From a bacterium (GTDB lineage: Bacteria; Patescibacteriota; Minisyncoccia; Phycocordibacterales; Phycocordibacteraceae), in contig JAJZTG010000006.1 of the NCBI GenBank assembly GCA_021849125.1, positions 1-39,132 on the forward strand: 39,132 nt of DNA, read 5' to 3'. This document shows positions 23,048 to 28,803 of this stretch, one piece after another. The translations under genes were made by a program, and so were the position numbers. Numbering within the stretch: position 1 is the first letter of the stretch; every line of letters begins with the position of its first letter. The notes under the pieces were generated by a model that was not told the DNA's origin, did no database searches, and was given only the letters and a program-made list of their open reading frames with translations.

Positions 23048-23707
23048 ATGAAAGAAATGAAAAGCAATTATTGTGAACACTGCGGGGAATTTCACGACTC
23101 TGTCCGCGATTTCGTCACACAGGTGAAGGTCGGTGAGACCGTCCCGGATTTCGAATTCGAGGTCTATCACAATGATGAGATCAAGACCATGAGCTTCTCG
23201 CAGCTCCGCGGCAAGTGGACGATCGTCGTCTTCTATCCGGCTGACTTCACGTTCGTCTGTCCGACCGAGCTTGAAGAGCTTGCAAAGCTCTACCCGAAGT
23301 TCCAGGAGCTCAATGCCGAGATCATCTCAGTCTCTTCGGATACGGTCTTCACGCATAAGGCGTGGCACGACACTTCGGAGGGCATCAAGGCGATCAAGTA
23401 CCCGATGGCCGCTGACCCTTCGGGCAAGATGGCGTACGCATTCGGCGTCCTTATCGAGGGCGGAGAAGCGCAGCTCACTCCGGATGAGGGTCTCGCGATG
23501 CGCGGTACCTTCATCATCGATCCGTCCGGCACGCTCCGCGCGATGGAGGTGAATGACAACTCGATGGGTCGCAAGGCCGCTGAGACGATGCGTAAGCTCC
23601 AGGCAGCGCAGTACGTCGAGACGCACAAGGGCAATGTCTGTCCGGCCTCCTGGGAGCCAGGCGATGACACGCTTGAGCCGGGTCTCGACCTGGTCGGCAA
23701 GCTCTAA
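23048..23707 (+). CDS. ahpC: Peroxiredoxin, AhpC/Prx1 type
   Basis: A 219-residue 2-Cys peroxiredoxin that reduces hydrogen peroxide and organic peroxides. The peroxidatic cysteine is C71 in DFTFVCPTE; the resolving cysteine is about C198 in GNVCPASW, with the usual C-terminal tail. Before the thioredoxin fold there is an extra N-terminal stretch with CEHC (residues 9-12), which is not standard in AhpC and may bind metal or act as an extra redox pair. The ATG at 23048 lies downstream of the shared -10 box. No AhpF or thioredoxin reductase gene is beside it. A strong terminator follows. Confidence 0.92.
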   Translation: MKEMKSNYCEHCGEFHDSVRDFVTQVKVGETVPDFEFEVYHNDEIKTMSFSQLRGKWTIVVFYPADFTFVCPTELEELAKLYPKFQELNAEIISVSSDTVFTHKAWHDTSEGIKAIKYPMAADPSGKMAYAFGVLIEGGEAQLTPDEGLAMRGTFIIDPSGTLRAMEVNDNSMGRKAAETMRKLQAAQYVETHKGNVCPASWEPGDDTLEPGLDLVGKL

Positions 23708-23723
23708 TCCCGCAGGGAAAACA

Positions 23724-23751
23724 AAAGCCCCGCTCTGTAAAGCGGGGCTTT
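23724..23751. terminator. Bidirectional terminator after ahpC
   Basis: AAAGCCCCGC-tctgtaaa-GCGGGGCTTT between convergent genes. Confidence 0.85.
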
Positions 23752-23754
23752 GCC

Positions 23755-24222
23755 TTATCTCATGATGAGCGAGCAGCCGAACTTTTCTTGTTCGAGAAGC
23801 AGGCAGGCATGATAAGGGACGTTTGCTTGAAGATCTACCTCTTGTTGAGGCGGGGGAGGGAAAGGTTCGCCGGTAGAACAGCATTCCTCTCGCTCCATGT
23901 TACGCCTCGTGGTGTCGGAATTGTTGTAGAAAGAAAGCACGGGCTGTACGAGCAGTTGAGAGAAAATCCTGTACTCTTCATACGTAAGCGGAACTACGCC
24001 TGAATTTTTCTTGACCGTTATAGCGATGTTTTCCCGTTCCTTTTCCTCGCATCTGAGGTATTGGCCGGGATTTCTCACCACCGTCGGGACATTCGGATTG
24101 AACACTATCTTGTACTCAAAGCTAGTGTCCGCGATGGTAATCTGGCCCTCGTAATCAACATCTTCAACGACTTGCTGGATCGAAAGACGTAATTCCACGA
24201 AAAAACCTTTTAACGTGTTCAT
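23755..24222 (-). CDS. Orphan cytoplasmic protein, unknown function
   Basis: A 155-residue protein I do not recognise. The N-terminal half looks strand-rich (LRLSIQQVVEDVDYEGQITIADTSFEYKIVF), the middle helical and the C-terminal part has a CC pair, a proline run (GEPFPPPPQQ) and a further two cysteines. No signal peptide or membrane segment. The ATG at 24222 is chosen because GGAGGT lies 5 nt upstream; the track ORF continues past the promoter. It has a TTGACA-type promoter and shares a terminator with ahpC. Confidence 0.65.
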   Translation of the reverse strand: MNTLKGFFVELRLSIQQVVEDVDYEGQITIADTSFEYKIVFNPNVPTVVRNPGQYLRCEEKERENIAITVKKNSGVVPLTYEEYRIFSQLLVQPVLSFYNNSDTTRRNMEREECCSTGEPFPPPPQQEVDLQANVPYHACLLLEQEKFGCSLIMR

Positions 24223-24278
24223 GTCAGACCTCCAATCTGAATAACCTACACGCAAAGAAACGAGCATTTCTGGTATGC

Positions 24279-24307
24279 ACGGTAACCCCATGGTAAACAG
24301 GTGTCAA
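24279..24307 (-). promoter_or_regulatory. TTGACA promoter of the 24222 orphan gene
   Basis: TTGACA with TACCGT 17 nt further on; about 57 nt of leader before the ATG. Confidence 0.5.
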
Positions 24308-24337
24308 TTGGAGAGTTGCCGAAACTGAAATAGTGAA

Positions 24338-24523
24338 GGCGGAACCATAATGGTTCCGCCTAGAGGATCAATCGGGCCCTTTTCCGGCCTCTGCGTCGTA
24401 GACGCCAAGGACTTGATCCAACGGGGTGCCGAAACGTCCCCTATCCTTGTGCCGGGTGGTATGCCCGGCCATTACTTCGTCGACGCGTATGCATCGTTGT
24501 CTCCTCTCTCGTTGTGGAGAATC
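24338..24523 (-). ncRNA. Candidate structured RNA with a possible micro-ORF
   Basis: A strong promoter drives a short transcript ending in a perfect 10-11-bp hairpin (GGCGGAACCAT/ATGGTTCCGCC). Several stems can be drawn by hand: GCCGGG-cata-cca-CCCGGC, GGATCAA...TTGATCC enclosing GCGT-ctacg-ACGC. A GAGAGGAG Shine-Dalgarno sits before a 17-codon ORF, and another 34-codon frame (MAGHTTRHKD...) overlaps, so it may equally be a tiny mRNA. It covers part of the otherwise gene-free stretch 24223-24774. Confidence 0.4.
24441..24494 (-). CDS. Possible 17-residue peptide
   Basis: ATG at 24494 lies 6 nt after AGGAG, the best-placed Shine-Dalgarno of the region. The peptide would be MHTRRRSNGRAYHPAQG, basic and hydrophilic. 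There is no homology or codon evidence, and the site may instead be part of a structured RNA. Confidence 0.3.
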   Translation of the reverse strand: MHTRRRSNGRAYHPAQG

Positions 24524-24530
24524 TAAAAAG

Positions 24531-24559
24531 AGTATTGCGTATATATAGGTATTTGTCAA
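24531..24559 (-). promoter_or_regulatory. Consensus promoter upstream of the micro-ORF/RNA
   Basis: TTGACA and AATACT with a 17-nt spacer. Confidence 0.65.
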
Positions 24560-24650
24560 TACTTCGCAGATTCGTTTTTGTACCAAAGCTTGGTCACGAG
24601 TCGCTAACCGTTTTGCTCCAGGCATTCGCAAAACGCTAAGCGCTCTCGAC

Positions 24651-24729
24651 CCCGGCTCGCTATCCTCGCAGAGCCTCGGACATAGCTGCGCCTTTCAAGT
24701 CCCTCACGCATGACGCGCAGGCGTCATGC
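24651..24729. repeat. Second copy of the tRNA-downstream box pair plus hairpin
   Basis: CCCGGCTCGC (24651-24660) and GCTGCGCCT (24685-24693) are separated by exactly 24 nt, as at 20924-20966. A perfect GCATGACGC-gcag-GCGTCATGC hairpin follows at 24708. No gene lies here. Confidence 0.65.
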
Positions 24730-24734
24730 TTCCC

Positions 24735-24778
24735 GGCACAAACGAAAACAGCCCCCTGCGGGCTGCTTCATTTGTGCC
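24735..24778 (-). terminator. Terminator after the tRNA-Leu duplication
   Basis: GGCACAAACGAA...CAGCCC-cctgc-GGGCTG...TTCATTTGTGCC, a long interrupted stem at the end of the partial tRNA copy. Confidence 0.6.
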
Positions 24779-24834
24779 AGGAGAGGGACTTGAACCCTCA
24801 CGCCTTTCGACAATTGGTTTTGAATCAATCGCGC
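24775..24834 (-). pseudogene. Partial tRNA-Leu(CAA) copy (3' half)
   Basis: Fifty-one bases (24783-24833) are identical to the anticodon-to-T-arm part of the intact tRNA-Leu(CAA) next to it, but the 5' acceptor and D-arm are missing and the 3' acceptor reads TCCTGGC instead of CTCCAGC. It is a truncated duplicate and cannot fold as a tRNA alone. Confidence 0.8.
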
Positions 24835-24948
24835 CCCGATACTGAAAACGCTGTGCTGGAGGAGGGACTTGAACCCTCACGCCTTTCGACAATTGGTTTT
24901 GAATCAATCGCGTCTACCATTCCGCCACTCCAGCGTTTCAGTACGGGG
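24834..24948. repeat. Inverted repeat enclosing tRNA-Leu(CAA)
   Basis: CCCCGATACTGAAAACGC (left) and GCGTTTCAGTACGGGG (right) are complementary over about 13 bp outside the tRNA with two single-base bulges. Confidence 0.7.
24854..24934 (-). tRNA. tRNA-Leu(CAA)
   Basis: Acceptor GCTGGAG/CTCCAGC, D-arm ATGGTAGACGC, anticodon loop TTCAAAA (CAA) closed by ATTGA/CCAAT with one A-C mismatch at 31-39, T-arm GAGGG-TTCAAGT-CCCTC, discriminator A, no CCA. Confidence 0.9.
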
Positions 24949-24972
24949 TGCATCTACCATTTTACCCCGTAC
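24941..24972 (-). other. D-arm-like hairpin fragment upstream of tRNA-Leu(CAA)
   Basis: GTACGGGG-taaaatggtagatgca-CCCCGTAC. The loop copies a Leu-type D-arm (AATGGTAGATGCA). With the 3' half-copy on the other side of the intact tRNA, it looks like a remnant of a second tRNA-Leu split by the first. Confidence 0.5.
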
Positions 24973-25063
24973 CAAACCGAGCGTGCGTCCTCTATCCATC
25001 TACCGTGCGATTACGGTTTTGGTATGGGGCCGACATCCCGGCTATGTGTTGAAGGGTAGCATA

Positions 25064-25072
25064 TGCTAAAAT
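25064..25072 (+). promoter_or_regulatory. Extended -10 promoter of the parB leader
   Basis: TGCTAAAAT, 7 nt before the ATG of the leader ORF at 25080. Confidence 0.55.
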
Positions 25073-25079
25073 CTTTTTC

Positions 25080-25145
25080 ATGAGCCCCGTTAGAAAATTT
25101 CTCACGAACAGTCTATTGCTCTCGAAATCTTTCTGCACGATATGA
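25080..25145 (+). CDS. Leader peptide upstream of parB
   Basis: A 21-codon ORF (MSPVRKFLTNSLLLSKSFCTI) starting about 7 nt after the -10 box and ending in ATGA that overlaps the parB start. Translation of the leader would deliver ribosomes to parB, which has no Shine-Dalgarno. It also lies inside a 13-bp inverted repeat (25085-25097 with 25151-25163) whose second arm covers parB codons 4-7. Confidence 0.4.
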   Translation: MSPVRKFLTNSLLLSKSFCTI

Positions 25146-25163
25146 CCGGTTTTTCTAACGGGG
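25085..25163 (+). promoter_or_regulatory. 13-bp inverted repeat spanning the parB start
   Basis: CCCCGTTAGAAAA and TTTTCTAACGGGG are separated by about 53 nt with the parB ATG at 25142 between them. RNA folding would place the start codon in a loop; a ribosome on the leader ORF would open the first arm. Confidence 0.7.
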
Positions 25164-26155
25164 TGAATGAAGAGGCACGCTATGTTCCGACCAAGTACGA
25201 CTCGGTCTTTTGGATCGATGTCGATCGTATCGTGCCGAACCCCTATCAGCCCCGCCGTGAATTCAGCGAAATGGGCCTCAAGTCGCTCGCCGAGAGCATC
25301 CGCCAGTATGGCGTCCTCCAACCGCTCGTCGTGAGCCGTACTGATGTCGAGAAGCCAGACGGCGGTCTTGAGAGCGTCTACGAGCTTGTCGCCGGCGAGC
25401 GTCGTTTGCGCGCGAGCAAGCTCGCAGGTCTCACGCAGGTGCCGGTAGTGATCCGTCAAGGCGAAAGCAATCTCACGAAGCTCGAGCTCGCGATCATCGA
25501 GAACCTCCAGCGCGAAGACCTGAACGCGATCGACCGCGCGAAAGCGCTCCAGAAGCTCATAGAAGAGTTCGGTCTCTCGCATGGTGAGACCGCCGCGAAG
25601 ATCGGCAGGAGCCGTGAGTATGTCTCAAACAGTCTCCGTCTTCTGGCTCTGCCTGAGCATATCCAGACCGCGATCGTTGCTAGGGAGATCACCGAGGGCC
25701 ATGCGCGTCCGCTCTTGGCGCTTAATGATCGTCCTGAGGAGCGCGAAACGCTTTTCAAGGAAATCATCCTCAAGAAGCTGCCGGTCCGTGCCGCCGAGCG
25801 TATCGCACGCTCGATCGCTCAGGAACGCGTCCGCTCATATCACCGGAAGACTCGCGAGACCGTCGAGCTCGAGAAATCGCTTACCGAGACCTTGGGTACG
25901 CGCGTCATCATCGAGACTAACGCGGAAGGGGGCCGGCTCCTCATCGAATTTTTCTCGCCGGAAGACCTCCAGCACTTGGTCGATGCGCTTGTCGCGGAGC
26001 GCGAGGCAGAAGCGCAGCGTGTAGCAGAAGCGGTAGAGCAGTATCCGGTCTACCCGAACACGACTCAGGTCGAGGACGGCGCTATCGCGCAGGCGGCTCC
26101 GGAAGAACCGTCAGAAGACGAAGATCTCTACTCAGTGAGCGGATTTGCCGTGTAG
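25142..26155 (+). CDS. parB: ParB/Spo0J-type chromosome partition protein
   Basis: A 337-residue ParB that loads at parS sites and spreads as a CTP-dependent clamp. The N-terminal ParB/Srx nuclease-like fold has IVPNPYQPRREF, YGVLQPLVV, the C-motif YELVAGERRLRASK (about 82-95) and the helix-rich ENLQREDLNAIDRA, followed by an HTH (SHGETAAKIGRSREYVSNSLRLL) and the usual GHARPLLAL. The C-terminal dimer region is acidic. ParA is not adjacent. GTG at codon 8 (25163) is an alternative start. The last 24 nt overlap the convergent relA gene. No clear parS was found in the leader. Confidence 0.9.
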   Translation: MTGFSNGVNEEARYVPTKYDSVFWIDVDRIVPNPYQPRREFSEMGLKSLAESIRQYGVLQPLVVSRTDVEKPDGGLESVYELVAGERRLRASKLAGLTQVPVVIRQGESNLTKLELAIIENLQREDLNAIDRAKALQKLIEEFGLSHGETAAKIGRSREYVSNSLRLLALPEHIQTAIVAREITEGHARPLLALNDRPEERETLFKEIILKKLPVRAAERIARSIAQERVRSYHRKTRETVELEKSLTETLGTRVIIETNAEGGRLLIEFFSPEDLQHLVDALVAEREAEAQRVAEAVEQYPVYPNTTQVEDGAIAQAAPEEPSEDEDLYSVSGFAV

Positions 26156-27745
26156 GGTACGCATGCTCGAGCGGCGGTGTCGCGCTCGTCGCCCTGGATG
26201 TTTCGTTGGTTCCGTGAGGCCGAGCGCCGCACGGATATTTTTTCGCGCGAGCGACGTGCGTACGAGTTCGAGCCATTTGGGCGAGGGGTGCGCCGAGTCG
26301 CGTCGGATGATCTCCACGATATCGCCATTGCTGAGTACCGTATCGAAAGAGGCGAGTTTCCCGTTCACCTTCGCTCCTTGCAAGTGATCGCCGAGATCGG
26401 AGTGGATCGCATAGGCGAAATCGATCGGCGTCGAGGCGGCAGGGAGGTCGACCACATCTCCTTTCGGAGTGAAGACGAAGACGCGATGAGAAAAGAAATC
26501 TTCCTTGAGTCCTTCCACGAATTCCTGCGAACCGGTGGCCTCGGCATGCGCCTCGGCGAGTTCAGCGAGCCAGGGCGGGACTTTCGCAGGACTAGAAGCT
26601 TCCTCGCCGCTCTTGCTCATGCGCATAAGCGAAGGGATGAGAGAGCGCCAAGAAGAAGCAAGGGAAGAGAAGCGGCTTCGCTGCGCGTTCGGGTTGAGTT
26701 GGTCGATATCCTTCCCAAGCTGTTTATAGGACATATGGGACGCGATACCGAAGCTTGCGTGACGGTGCATCTCTTCCGTGCGGATCTGGATTTCCACGAC
26801 ACCCGCATCAGGAGTCATTACCGTGGTGTGGAGCGACTGATACCCGTTCGGTTTCGGGAAAGCGATGTAGTCCTTGAATTGCCCAGGAATCGGCTTGTAA
26901 AGGGCGTGGATGAGACCGAGGGCCACATAGCAGTCCTCCATCGTTGGCACGATGACGCGCAGGGCGGCGATGTCGTGGATGAGGTTGATGTCATCATTCT
27001 TGCGCTTCAGCTTCTGGTGGAGGCTCCAAAGTCCTTTCATGCGGATATCGGTATGGAAATCCTTAAGCCCCTTCTTTGCGAGTTCCTGGCCGATCTCCTT
27101 GCGCACCTTTGCGAGCCCGGCTTCCGTTTCTTTCGTTTTCAATTTGCGCATCTCGGCGACATGCTGTGCGGCGTCCGGGTCGATATACGGAAAGGCGAGA
27201 TCTTCGAGCGCAGTCTTCATGCGGCCCATACCGAGACGATCGGCGATCGGCGCATAGATCTCGATGGTCTCAAGCGCGATCCGGCGGCGTTTGTGTTCTG
27301 GCACATGCTCCAAGGTTTGCATGTTGTTATAGCGATCAGCGAGCTTCACGATGAGTACACGGATATCGCTTGCGGTCGCGACAAGGAGACGGCGCAAGCT
27401 CTCCGCATGCCGTTCCGCACCGTGGTATTTGTGAGTGCCGAGCTTGGTCACCCCGTCGATGATGAAGAGGAGGTCTTTCCCGAAATCTTTCTCGATATCC
27501 TCACAGGTTGCTTTTCCGTCCTCGACGACGTCGTGGAGAAGGCCGGCAGCGATGGTGGTCGCATCCATGCCATATTCGGCGAGCACCTTCGCGGTTGCGG
27601 CAGGATGGATGAAGTACGGTTCGCCGGAGTAACGGAGCTGTCCCTCGTGAGCTTTCTTCGCGAGCTCGTAGGCTTTCTCGATATACGCGATGTCCGCTTC
27701 GGACGGATGGGACATCGCCGCGATGATCTCCTTGGCCGTGGTCAT
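26132..27745 (-). CDS. RelA/SpoT-type (p)ppGpp synthetase/hydrolase
   Basis: A 537-residue Rel protein controlling the stringent alarmone. The HD hydrolase domain (about 1-190) has FIHPAATAKVLAEYG and HDVVED; the synthetase domain (about 230-340) has DIAALRVIVP, KDYIAFPKPNGYQSLHTTV and VEIQIRT; the TGS domain (about 435-500) reads VFVFTPKGDVVDLPAASTPIDFAY. The ACT and zinc-finger domains of full-length Rel (700 or more residues) are missing, so ribosome-linked regulation is probably reduced. The ATG at 27745 follows TGTATAGT by 6 nt; a TTG at 27763 would place the promoter inside the gene. The 3' end overlaps parB convergently. Confidence 0.9.
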   Translation of the reverse strand: MTTAKEIIAAMSHPSEADIAYIEKAYELAKKAHEGQLRYSGEPYFIHPAATAKVLAEYGMDATTIAAGLLHDVVEDGKATCEDIEKDFGKDLLFIIDGVTKLGTHKYHGAERHAESLRRLLVATASDIRVLIVKLADRYNNMQTLEHVPEHKRRRIALETIEIYAPIADRLGMGRMKTALEDLAFPYIDPDAAQHVAEMRKLKTKETEAGLAKVRKEIGQELAKKGLKDFHTDIRMKGLWSLHQKLKRKNDDINLIHDIAALRVIVPTMEDCYVALGLIHALYKPIPGQFKDYIAFPKPNGYQSLHTTVMTPDAGVVEIQIRTEEMHRHASFGIASHMSYKQLGKDIDQLNPNAQRSRFSSLASSWRSLIPSLMRMSKSGEEASSPAKVPPWLAELAEAHAEATGSQEFVEGLKEDFFSHRVFVFTPKGDVVDLPAASTPIDFAYAIHSDLGDHLQGAKVNGKLASFDTVLSNGDIVEIIRRDSAHPSPKWLELVRTSLARKNIRAALGLTEPTKHPGRRARHRRSSMRTLHGKSAH

Positions 27746-27765
27746 CTCTGCACTATACACCAATA

Positions 27766-27793
27766 TTGATTATTTTCCATAACGTGATATAAA
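27766..27793 (+). promoter_or_regulatory. Promoter of the receiver-domain gene
   Basis: TTGATT and TATAAA with 16-nt spacing, followed by a GATCCTTT-tc-AAAGGATA hairpin in the leader. It diverges from relA. Confidence 0.5.
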
Positions 27794-27858
27794 CACTAAC
27801 GGAAATATGCTAGATGGCATACGATCCTTTTCAAAGGATATTACGGAGGTGTCGAAAG

Positions 27859-28236
27859 ATGTCGCATATCCTTCTCGTCGAAGACGACCGTTTTATGCAA
27901 GAGGCGTTGTCGCTGACGCTGGAAATCATGGGGTGTAAGGTAAGTCTCGCTGCCGATAGCGATGAAGCATGGCGGATACTTACCGACCATCCGGTTGCCA
28001 CATTCAATGCGATTATTTCTGACATGCAAATGCCAGGGAAGGACGGTTTAGCTTTGCTTGCCGAGGTAAAGCGTGAAGAAAGCCTTCACAGGAATCTACC
28101 GTTTATCCTGCTGAGTGGAAGCATGACGCCGGAGTTGAGGGAAAGAGCTCTTCAAGGAGGCGCCAAGGAAGCTCTCTCAAAGACAGAGCATAAGCTCCAA
28201 GCGATCCTTAAAGGATTACTCAACCTCAAGGAATAA
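27859..28236 (+). CDS. Stand-alone response-regulator receiver domain
   Basis: A 125-residue CheY-like protein. The acidic pair is at E8-D10, the phospho-acceptor is D55 in IISDMQMPGKDG, the Ser/Thr switch residue is S86 in LLSGS, and the conserved lysine is K108 in ALSKT. No output domain is attached, so it would work by protein contact. No histidine kinase lies in the window. The ATG at 27859 is chosen for the GGAGGT 8 nt upstream. Confidence 0.85.
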   Translation: MSHILLVEDDRFMQEALSLTLEIMGCKVSLAADSDEAWRILTDHPVATFNAIISDMQMPGKDGLALLAEVKREESLHRNLPFILLSGSMTPELRERALQGGAKEALSKTEHKLQAILKGLLNLKE

Positions 28237-28242
28237 TTGTTA

Positions 28243-28270
28243 AAACGCGTCTTCAGGCGCGTTTCTCTTT
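28243..28270 (+). terminator. Terminator between the two receiver genes
   Basis: AAACGCG-tcttcagg-CGCGTTT followed by CTCTTTTATTT. Confidence 0.75.
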
Positions 28271-28351
28271 TATTTGGTTGTGGTATAACGAACGCAGAAC
28301 CAGGCACTCCTGAAAGGGAGATTTCGTAGAAGTTTTTTCTAGGAGGTGGAT

Positions 28352-28759
28352 ATGAACCCAGAAGTGGGGAAGAAACCCTGCGTCCTTCTCGTGAGCGCTG
28401 CGCTCGAACTGCATGCAGCCTTCGAGTATGTTCTCAATGAAGGAGGGTTCGATACCGTTACCGTAACAAGTCGTCGTGACGGTATGCGGGAACTCAACGC
28501 ACGTGGCGGTCGCACGTACGCGGTTGTGGTCGTCGATGATGAGCTTCTGAATGGCAACGGTCTCGACCTTTTGGCGGAGCTGAAAGTTCGACCTGATTCG
28601 AAACCCCCCTCTGTCTTCATGGTCCGTAATCTGACCAGGGAAGTAGAGATGCAGGCCTCAAGCATGGGAGCTACGCGAATCATTGGCAGGGAATATTTCG
28701 GCGAACTCGCAGGACTCGTTCGTGACATTATGGACGAGAAGCAAACGATGGTCGTCTAA
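28352..28759 (+). CDS. Degenerate receiver-like protein
   Basis: A 135-residue protein with the length and alternating pattern of a receiver domain. The strand-3 aspartate is kept (AVVVVDDELLNGNGLDLL, D62/D63), but the acidic pocket after strand 1 is lost (CVLLVSAALELH) and the late lysine is replaced (IIGREYF). It would bind phosphate poorly and may be a pseudo-receiver paired with the neighbour 115 nt upstream, from which it is separated by a terminator and a TGGTATAAC promoter box. The ATG at 28352 follows AGGAGGT; the GTG at 28346 overlaps that site. Confidence 0.65.
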   Translation: MNPEVGKKPCVLLVSAALELHAAFEYVLNEGGFDTVTVTSRRDGMRELNARGGRTYAVVVVDDELLNGNGLDLLAELKVRPDSKPPSVFMVRNLTREVEMQASSMGATRIIGREYFGELAGLVRDIMDEKQTMVV

Positions 28760-28778
28760 TCTGTCGACAAGAAAACAA

Positions 28779-28802
28779 AAAGCGCACCTTCGGGTGCGCT
28801 TT
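28779..28802. terminator. Bidirectional terminator before topA
   Basis: AAAGCGCACC-ttcg-GGTGCGCTTT, a UUCG-capped stem abutting the topA stop at 28804. Confidence 0.9.
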
Positions 28803-28803
28803 C

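Noticed and set aside
24772-25069. ORFs over tRNA-Leu(CAA) and its partial copy
   Set aside because: Antisense reading of two tRNA copies, giving the repeated AFRQLVLNQS peptide.
25085-25163. parS site in the parB leader
   Set aside because: The palindrome does not resemble TGTTTCACGTGAAACA, and the arms are far apart.
26177-27769. 530-codon plus-strand ORF opposite relA
   Set aside because: Antisense shadow of the Rel gene, which has intact HD, synthetase and TGS motifs.
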